Shown: positions 56,136 to 64,000 of the stretch, one piece after another
How the letters are laid out: the number at the start of each line of letters is the position of its first letter
Position numbering within the stretch: position 1 is the stretch's first letter
NCBI GenBank assembly: GCA_024036415.1
Contig: JAMWET010001888.1
Coordinates: 75,001-139,000 of the forward strand
Direction of reading: 5' to 3'
Length of the DNA: 64,000 bases
Source: Prochilodus magdalenae
Lineage: Eukaryota; Chordata; Actinopteri; Characiformes; Prochilodontidae
The notes under the pieces: model-generated
Seen by the model: only the letters and a program-made list of their open reading frames with translations
Told to the model about the DNA's origin: nothing
Database searches by the model: none
Position numbers and translations under genes: made by a program

Positions 56136-58639
56136 CCAACCTACCCACCAAGATTTATTCCTGTCAGTTAATTCCTTCTGGACCAAACTATTTTTCGACG
56201 AGAAGGTTAATAACCGCAGTTTCAGTACAGAACCAATTTATATCGTAGTGTCCCACTACTTGTTTGGCTGTGGACATGCCAGAGGTGTGGCCCTGTGGAG
56301 TGGTGAGCATAGAGCATCCCAGGGGAATGCCGGACACACATTAAGAGAGGCTTAAAACATGTAAATAGTTCAGACTCTTAGTCTAAGGATGTATATATGT
56401 GCTTATGGGGCTATGTTGTGCTTGCCGATTTACTGGGATAGCGGTGCAGTCTTCATGCCTACAGTTACTATGGGACATGTAGATGTTGATGACCTGTCTG
56501 CTATGCTGGCTGTTCAGTACTGCGGGCTGGCAATCTCCTGCATTGCTGCAGGTTTCAAAAAAAGAGTGCAGTGAGTGCTGTGGCTTCTATATCACTCTAG
56601 GCAGACGCAACAATATTTCAGCCCTACAAGAATTCTATATGTATGCATGCCATACACCTGAACTTATCAGCAATAATAATTCTGTTGCTCTTTTAATCCT
56701 TAACTTTTAACTATGTATAAGTCTACTGTGAGAATTAAATAATTATGTTATAAAAGTCAAATTATTAACAACATTGCATAGTTCCTTAATCATTACCTAG
56801 TTACAATACATAGCATAAAAGGAATAAATAATATTTTATAAGGGAGTGGTCATATAAATGACAAGCTTTTACTATTTGTGGTGATAGTGGTAGCTTCTGA
56901 GGGTCAAGGCCAATTCAGGCTGTTACCATAACGAAGGTGTATCCAGGACAGCCCTTAAATAAACAAAGCCAGGTCAAGTCACACTGCCTCTGAGCTGAAA
57001 TCCCACCTGCTCTGAGCGGTAAAGCAATCTGACGGCAGGTGACGAAGATGTAAATCTGAGATATGGGGTCCAAGCACCTGGTCTGCTTTTCAAACACCCA
57101 GTAGTCACTCAAGCTTCTTTCTCTCTCTAACCGCCTATGCGCTCTGGCATCAAAAGAGCCGCTGAGGGGAGCCAAGAACAACACGGGCACTGGGCACAGG
57201 TGTAGGCCAGCGCTGGCCCTTGCTCAAGCTATCAGAGAGAGGAAGAATGAAAGAGAGAAGGAGGGAAAATGAGGATGAAGAAGTAGGGCCACACAGGCCG
57301 AAAGAGCGACACAGAGCCAGCAGCTCCGGAGGGGTGCCAAAAACGCCCGGGCCACACTCTGCCAGACGAGTTCAAAAAGGCGAAAAGAACAGAGGCCGAG
57401 CTACTTCCTCTGGAAATCCCATGACTTTAAAAGCAATAAATCAGCCATGACAAGAGTTTAAACAATTTTAGACTGTAAAGAAAGAGTCCTTCTGTTTAGG
57501 TTAGATTGTGACGCTACAATGTACTGATAAGTGAGAACAAACAAGGTGCACCATTCATGCACCTCAGCCCAGTCCGATGAATTATGATAAAGGATAACGA
57601 TATTTACTCCGCGGTGATCACACACAGCTAATTTTACTTTGTACAGGCCTATTAATACATCAGGGTCACTTCAGGGGCCAGGTCTGTGATTACTTCCTTG
57701 CCGTCAATAAAGCAATCCAGCCATTTGAATTTCTAGTAGCACCACCTCGACTGTATGCTCTAATTGCCCGGACTGTAACCTGGATTTAGAGAAGGTCCGG
57801 TACGTTCTGAATGGAGCCCAAGTTGTGTAAATATTTACCCTCTATGCACAAGTTTCCCAGGGCCCCCACGCAGACAGTGTTTATTCTAGTAATACAGCAG
57901 GAATGCGGCCCAGCGTAGGCTCAGCACAGTTCTGGAGCTGGCACTAAGTCAAACGGACCCTGAGTAACATCACCTGACAGTACAGTTCCCCTCCTGACCT
58001 AATCACCCGGAGAACTTTCGGCTTCTCCATGTTTCTGCGTTGCAGACTCATCCTTAATCCGGACGCTGTTTTCTCTCACCGTGGCCTGCAGGACTCTAAG
58101 GCTGCAAAAACACTAATGCAGGGCTGCTTCTTCCCCACCAAATGCCATGGATACTGTTATCATGATGACATAGCACCATGACTGTAAGCACATCACATGT
58201 TTGTTTGGTCAGCGAAACCACGTCCAAAAATATCCAGCCTTACGTTAACATTCCACTGACTTTGACTGGCTGATTCATGTGGTTTTGCAGTGCAATGGCT
58301 CGGCAACCGACTGCTGTATGAGTCAACGGCGTCAATACAAACAATGCTTTTGTGCAGAACCCAAAATCCAGCTGTACGGAGAATATTTACTGTAACTTGC
58401 ACTGCATGCGATGGTTCAAATCAAACCTTGGCAGCTGTGTTCAACAATGCTGTAAGTATACTGGCAATGCGTCTATGGCAGAAAAATGAACAACATTCTA
58501 TTTGGGGAGCCCATCAGCACCTTCTTGTTTTTGAGAGAAACAGGGCCGTGTGAACACAGGATTGGCGAACAAAGCATACGTTTACAATGGCATGTTTCTG
58601 CTTTGTGTGTCTTGCCATCACTGCTGACATCTATTTAAA

Positions 58640-59340
58640 GCTTGCGTGTGAACTGCGCATCACTGCACGCCGCTTTCTATTGGCTGCTGACGGGACCCGC
58701 GCTCCGACATCTGCCGTCTTTGGTCACGAAGTGCGCTGATGCTAACGTACAACCGAAAGGAGGAGTGATGAGTTCTGATTTACGTAGAAAGAAATCCGAG
58801 CGTAAACATTTCTTTCAACTTTAAATACAACACAGCTGCACCTAAATCACAACTGTTAGTGTTGACATCAAATATACGTTATTTAGTATACTCAGTTTAA
58901 CTGCCTCTAGAAGTATTTGCTGTATCCCTGCCAAAAGACCAGGACTTGGAAAGAGTCAACGTCCAACTGAGGCGTAGCCATCTCCTAAAGTAAACAGCCG
59001 AAGCCTATTGTCCCACAAAACTTTCCATTCATTCCGCATATGTAACTCAATGAGGGAGGTTTTAACAACTCTAGTTTTACTTCTCACTTTTCACTAGGAT
59101 TTTCCGGCCTATTGTCCCATCTCACCCCTGGTGCTTAACAGTATGCGTAACGATGCACCTTGCCTGTGGCGCCAACGGTAAAAATACCTAACGTTAGGTA
59201 GCAGTAGGGGCGCATTCCACAAGGCTTTGCGTCCTGACATAGCAGGCTAAGTCTGAAACCGGAACGCGAGGGAAAGCGGCTGGAGGACGAGCGTGACCTC
59301 ACAGAGCCTCTGCTGAGGCAGAGAGAAACTTTCTGATGGG
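58640..59340 (-). promoter_or_regulatory. amot: CpG-bearing, CCAAT-containing block, possible distal amot promoter
   Basis: A GC-rich stretch carries TATTGGCTG (reverse CCAAT) near 58679, CGCGCTCCGACATCTGCCG and, further on, GGCGCATTCCACAAGG, whose CATTCCA core fits the TEAD site. The region is clearly richer in CpG than its surroundings. Assignment to amot is positional only. Confidence 0.3.
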
Positions 59341-59619
59341 AGGAAAAAAAAAAGCCACCCCCACCTTTCAACGGGCACTGTTTACATAACAGTGGAGCAT
59401 CAGTCCAGCCTTCCAGAGCGTTAATGAACTCCAGAGGGCTCTCTTACACATTCAGAATACTTTTATGCCTTTTTTATGATGTTGTTATGGGAGGAGACCA
59501 GGACAGTTATGACAGATGTAACACAGAGGAGAGGAAGAGTGAGGAGAGTCATGAGACGCTCACAAAGAAACTGTAATGGAATTGCTAAGTGACAGTAAAT
59601 TCTTAGGAATAAAGAAGAC

Positions 59620-60060
59620 ACCAGGTAGGGTTCTTTGGAGTGATGAAACATTTTCAGGTCCCTACATGGCCTTTCTGTAGTTGGTTCCTATTAAGAACTT
59701 ACTTGGAAGCACTCCAGCGAGAGGTTCTCTATGGAACCAATAAAGGTTCTTCCATCAAAACGTTCCAAACATACATTTTGGTAAAAACTTACTTTAAAAT
59801 TACTAATTTGAGGTTCTTTATTAAACCAATGGTTCTTCCATAGCACCATTCCAAAATAACATTTTGGCAAAACTCACTTGGAAGGAGTCAACCAAGAAGT
59901 TCTTTATGGAACCAAAAGTGGTTCCTCTATAGCATCATTCCAAAATAACATTTTGGCAAAAACATTACTTGAAGACACTCAATTAAGAGGTTCTTTATGA
60001 AACCAAAAGTGGTTCTAACATTGCATTGTTCTAAAAATAACATTTTGGCGCCCTTTGTTT
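59620..60060. repeat. Short tandem array, about 80-95-base unit, four copies
   Basis: ACATTTTGG occurs at 59773, 59869, 59948 and 60040. Before each is a GGTTCTTTATGGAACC-like palindrome (or a variant) and TTCCAAAATAACATTTTGG. Units therefore vary from 79 to 96 bases. The interspersed palindrome GGTTCyntnnrGAACC is a familiar fish element. Confidence 0.75.
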
Positions 60061-61789
60061 TAAGGGTTGTAAAAGCAGTGAGTAAAAGAAAGACAAATCA
60101 ACTAAAAAGAAAAGAGCAAAAATGATGAGCTGAAAAGCAGAAGAAAGTAAAATCTTTCTCATCTAAGTTTAAAACAACAGGGCGAGAGCTGGAGGAAGGA
60201 GATGGGGATAGATAGTGGGGAGAGAAGGGGAAACTGAGAAACACATGGCAGGAACAAAGCAGGAAATGCAGCATTCCAATCTGAAAAGGTCTGGCGCTGG
60301 GAGCGTGGAGAAAGTGTAAAGCGCAGAATCCCTCGGTGTCCATTACGCCCAGCTCAGCTCAGGGAGATTCTCACAACTGCCAGACTGGAAAAGAAGTAGG
60401 CCAAGAAAGTTTGACACATCTGCTCTCTCTCTCTCACTCTCTCTCTTTTTTCTCTCTCTCCATTTCCATGTTCATTGCTTTATGTCTTCTCCACCATAAT
60501 CCACCTTCCAGCGTTCTCCGTGATTGATTTCAGGGGATTGTGTTCCATTAAACATGTGAGGGACTTGATGGAAAGTCCTTGCTGAGAAAGAGCAGAGAGA
60601 CAACACTTGGGGCAGGAATACTTCAGCCAGCGGTGGATTTAATACCATGCCTTCAGTTACTCTGGGGGCTGGATCTGCTTATTTGTATAATGTGATATGC
60701 TTCACATTCTTTGCTTGAGGCCGAGCTCGCAGATACATCAACAGAAACGCATCAATCTGCAAATATGTCTCAGTAAAAATGACTCAACGGTAACTCCAAA
60801 GCCCTGAAACAGTAAGACGAGGGCGGAAGACCAAAACGTATAAGAGAAGTAAGTAGCTCTATGAGAGAACCTTGGAAAAATAAACTCTGTAAACCTGCGC
60901 ATGATTATGGCCGAGAGAAAAATCCAGCATGAGTAACCAAATAACTCCCTGTATTTCTTTTCTCCCTTCATTCCCCAACTCCAACAAACCCTCTATAATG
61001 TGGTTTTCTCCCCCCGCAAGTCCCTGATACAGGCCCAAGTATTCGGAAACACGGCGTTTTCCCCCCTCGCTGCCTCTCAGCCCTCCCTCTCCCCCTCCTC
61101 CCACCCACTCCCTCCATCCAAAGCCTTAATGGAAAGCATGTGGTGGAGAGATGAGATTGCTGCTTCATCTCTGTCACTGAAGCTGTGCGCCAATTTCTCT
61201 CTCGCTCTCTCTCTCTCTCAGCTCAGACCCTTTTACCTCTTGAGCTCTGCCAGAAAAGGAACCTATGAAAAGCAGAATTTATGACTAAAAGTGACAAATA
61301 ACACAGTAAGAACTGTGTATGACACATATGCGCAGTATGGTCATGGAGAAAAATGGCTCCCAGAGTGTTTACTGTGAGGCCCTATTGATGTACTTAGGCT
61401 CACAATGGCACACTCCCACTCCAAGAACTACTTAAAACCACAAACAAGGAAAGGGGTGAATGAAGCCGATGAGCTTTTGAGTCACTCGAACAATGGGGAA
61501 GGTATGCTGGTTGACGGGATCTAGCCAGGCTACAGAAAACAGCAAATCTCACAGTCACAGCATACGTTTGGGCTAGTGCTAAGCAGTACTGGTGAAAGTT
61601 CATTCCATGACATTTCCAATTGCAGTACATGTGTATGCATGGCAGTGTATGTATAATGAATTTGTATGTGTTGAGTCTGGAACTGCGCAAAAAGGACAGT
61701 CCTACAAACATCACATGGCCTTTTTTGATGGGACTGTTCTGACCATCTCTGCTTCCCTCTCTCAAAATAACATTCCAAGTGTTGGAAAT

Positions 61790-62540
61790 AACCACACAAG
61801 TAGCACCCAGAAAGACTCAACCGAATGGAATGAAACTTGGTGTGTTGGTTTGACATCAAGAGACATGCGAATGAGTCAAGTTCCACACCTGGCCACGCAT
61901 AAGCAAGCAAGGAGGGGCCTCATCGCTGCACCTGACTGACTATATAAGTTTGTCTTGTTGCGTGTGCTCTCAATTCTGACCCCTGCTGTTGTGTTGGTAT
62001 CATCTTTTGCAGGCTGATGGGATCTATGTCTCAGAGAAGAGTTCAAAAGCGGTAACTAGTTGGAAAAGTTGGAGTGGGTCGCACTGTCCAGGAAACAGGA
62101 TGGTCTTGTTGATGGAGTTGATGTACTATGTGCCATAACAGCCATACAGATACTACTAGAGGACACTCTTGTGCAATGTGGATAGAAGAAGGCACACACC
62201 AGTGGGATGAAGGATCTGGGAGACCTAAGCGTACCACAGAGAGAACTGATGAATTGTTTGACCAGCGCAAAGTGACCCTACAGTCACAATTGAGTACACT
62301 CAGCAAGCACTGATGCCCTCCATGAGTCATCCTGTTAGTGGTGCCAGCACTATTGGCAGACGGCTGGATGACACAGTACTACATGCATGCAGATCATAAC
62401 AACAACCACCCTTAACACCACGTCAACGTCACCAAAGACTGCAATCAATGGTGTCATGCCAAACAGTCATGGAGTGGCTCAGAATGGCAGCGGGGTCATC
62501 TTCAGTGACAAGTCTCTCTTTTGTCCTGGTAAATTTTTCA
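61790..62540 (+). mobile_element. Tc1-like transposon relic, copy E (5' half)
   Basis: It contains the GAATGAAACTTGG leader and tgcacctgactgactatataag. The encoded remnants include VGRTVQETGWS, MWIEEGTHQWDEG and GSGRPKRTTERTDELF; the GRPR-like and TTER motifs belong to the Tc1 N-terminal DNA-binding domain. The second catalytic Asp region (TTCAGTGACAAG at 62500) closes it. It is the most complete 5' copy in the window. Confidence 0.75.
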
Positions 62541-63590
62541 AAGTAATTACATTTTTCATATATTTATTTTTCTGGTACGCGCTATCCTTCTTCCAAATAA
62601 CATTCCTACAGACTTTTAGGTGCAGCTATTTTTTTAAAAGCCGTTTTTATTTCCAATCTATTCTTTTTTAAACTGACCTGTGAAAAATTAACTGAAACTC
62701 TGCCTGTTTACTGAATTGATCACTCTCTAGTTGAATCCATACTTGCAAATATATGGCTTACTTCATACACAAGAACTCAAATACCCAGACACAGGCTAAC
62801 CTTAATCACAGGACACAAACTGACTTCCAGTTAAAACAATAGAAGCGTAGACCCAGCTTGTGTCCTGGAATCCACCCCGTAGTGACACATCTTGGCCGAG
62901 ACGTGATTAATGCTTTAATGTAGCCACGTGAAAGACGCTGAACCTCGCCCGTGTGATTGTGTCTGAAACACGGTGACACATTCCACCGCAGATGTGTCTG
63001 TCTGCACTGCCCGGAGTGTGTGCTGAGCCACATGGCTCTTTGGAAGGCGTTGGGTTACTCAAGCTCCCAGGCAAATAGCGAGTGCTCTATCTTTATACAG
63101 TTCCTTTCCTTTTCAGAAAACAAAGCTTTGTGTCGGAAGACGGCAACAAAGGCTTACTAGACTGTACAGTATACGGGTCGTTTCACTGCCAGCTAAGGCA
63201 CCGAGGTCAAAAAGGTCATCCTGTAAAGATACAGAGGCACTAATCCTCAGGTTCTCGTTGAAGCAGATCTGCGTATTTTGGAAGCATGTGGCTTTATGTG
63301 TATGCAGGTCCACTTTGGAAAAATTCTCATTCAGCCATTCAGACACTTTGAAATGGCTTTGACTCTGGTCTACAGCAGCACTTCTTCCCTAGAACACAGC
63401 CTCATTGTAAAAGTTCAATAGCGAGAGTACAGGCTTTTTAGAGTTGCAAAAGCTCAGTGGAAAAAAAAAAAAAGGCATTCGGGTGATTTCTAGGCTGAGT
63501 CAGCAGGCAGAACTTTGGCCTCGCGCTACAGCGGGAGAGAGGAGGGAGGTAGGGGCAGAGGAAGAGAGATGGAAAGAGAGATGGAGGGGG
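62541..63590. other. Unassigned sequence at the right flank
   Basis: Mixed sequence, with no exon, repeat or promoter that I can support. Confidence 0.4.
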
Positions 63591-63591
63591 C

Positions 63592-63598
<7 letters not shown>

Positions 63599-63665
<67 letters not shown>

Positions 63666-63693
63666 TGAGTGAGTGAGTGAGTGAGTGAGTGAG
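63599..63693 (+). repeat. (GA)n and (GTGA)n compound microsatellite
   Basis: About 28 GA units are followed by about 8 GTGA units and GAGAGA. All ORFs read across it (Ser/Leu or Arg/Glu polymers) are artefacts. Confidence 0.9.
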
Positions 63694-64000
63694 AGAGAAC
63701 TGACATTCCTCCACTGTGAGTCAATGCCGCTAGGCACTTTTCTGGCGGACATTCACTACCTCTACAACTAAACAAAGCCCCGGCTCACTCCATGCACTGT
63801 TCTGACGACAGGAAGAAGGAAAAAAAGAAGTGTCCGGCTGCACCGTGTCCAGACTGTAAAGACGTGGGGTTAACGTCTGATTGTGCCTAGAGCAAGACTT
63901 TGAATGATGTCCAAGGCAACCACACTGTTAAACATAAGGGGGCCAAACCAGGGTTATTTGCCATGAAAGCACAGAAGCTTTCAATATACGGTCCTTTAAA

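Larger units (their letters stand above)
54401..58640. other. Far-upstream amot region without recognised exons
   Basis: It contains a weak SINE-like fragment (55225-55440), a Tc1-like relic on the minus strand (55500-56135), and otherwise mixed sequence. The minus-strand GT at 54411-54416 (GTGAGT) could end a noncoding exon, but nothing else supports it. Confidence 0.4.

Noticed and set aside
63438..63775. ORFs of 74-104 residues with Ser/Leu or Arg/Glu polymers
   Set aside because: Pure translation of the (GA)n/(GTGA)n microsatellite.

Overview
The window is vertebrate nuclear DNA, almost certainly from a teleost fish. It has short coding exons with GT/AG junctions and long introns. It also carries tRNA-derived SINEs of the DANA/mermaid type, many Tc1-like transposon relics, and simple repeats of (TG)n, (GA)n and (CT)n. 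A foldback repeat and a gaggaaaaactccc-type repeat, both of which I recall from otophysan genomes, point to that group (characins, catfishes or relatives). The repeat-based placement is from memory, not from a search.

Four protein-coding genes can be reconstructed exon by exon with consistent splice phases. (1) ripply1, + strand, 165-2066: a WRPW/Groucho-dependent repressor of T-box factors in somite segmentation, with a TATA box at the window edge and a poly(A) signal at 2516. (2) prrg3, + strand, 6627-10693: a vitamin-K-dependent, single-pass transmembrane Gla protein with two cytoplasmic PPxY motifs. Two promoter-like blocks lie 5' of it (3.9-4.4 kb and 4.9-5.0 kb). (3) A mitochondrial fission factor (MFF/FATE1/Tango11) family gene, + strand, 18270-24977: a 264-residue tail-anchored protein. 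(4) amot (angiomotin, p130 form), - strand, 47920-30982, ten coding exons: the Hippo-pathway scaffold with LPSY/PPDY/PPEY motifs, a LATS site, coiled coils and a PDZ ligand. A further in-frame upstream exon at 51210-51350 may extend or precede the p130 start.

In human, from memory, RIPPLY1, AMOT, PRRG3 and FATE1 are all on the long arm of X, with PRRG3 and FATE1 neighbours. The window therefore looks like a compact fish counterpart of that X block, and the third gene may be the fish co-orthologue of FATE1. The mff-like gene and amot converge on a 6-kb intergenic region with two transposon relics and a (CA/TG)n(CG)n tract starting about 10 nt after the amot stop codon.

From 48 to 64 kb I see amot 5' sequence: one candidate exon, several transposon relics, a short tandem array at 59.7-60.05 kb, two GC-rich promoter-like patches and a (GA)n/(GTGA)n satellite. 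No other gene could be supported there. I saw no bacterial or viral system, CRISPR array or obviously novel multi-gene system. The unusual points are the FATE1-linked MFF gene, the amot 5' exon and the low-complexity DNA around amot.
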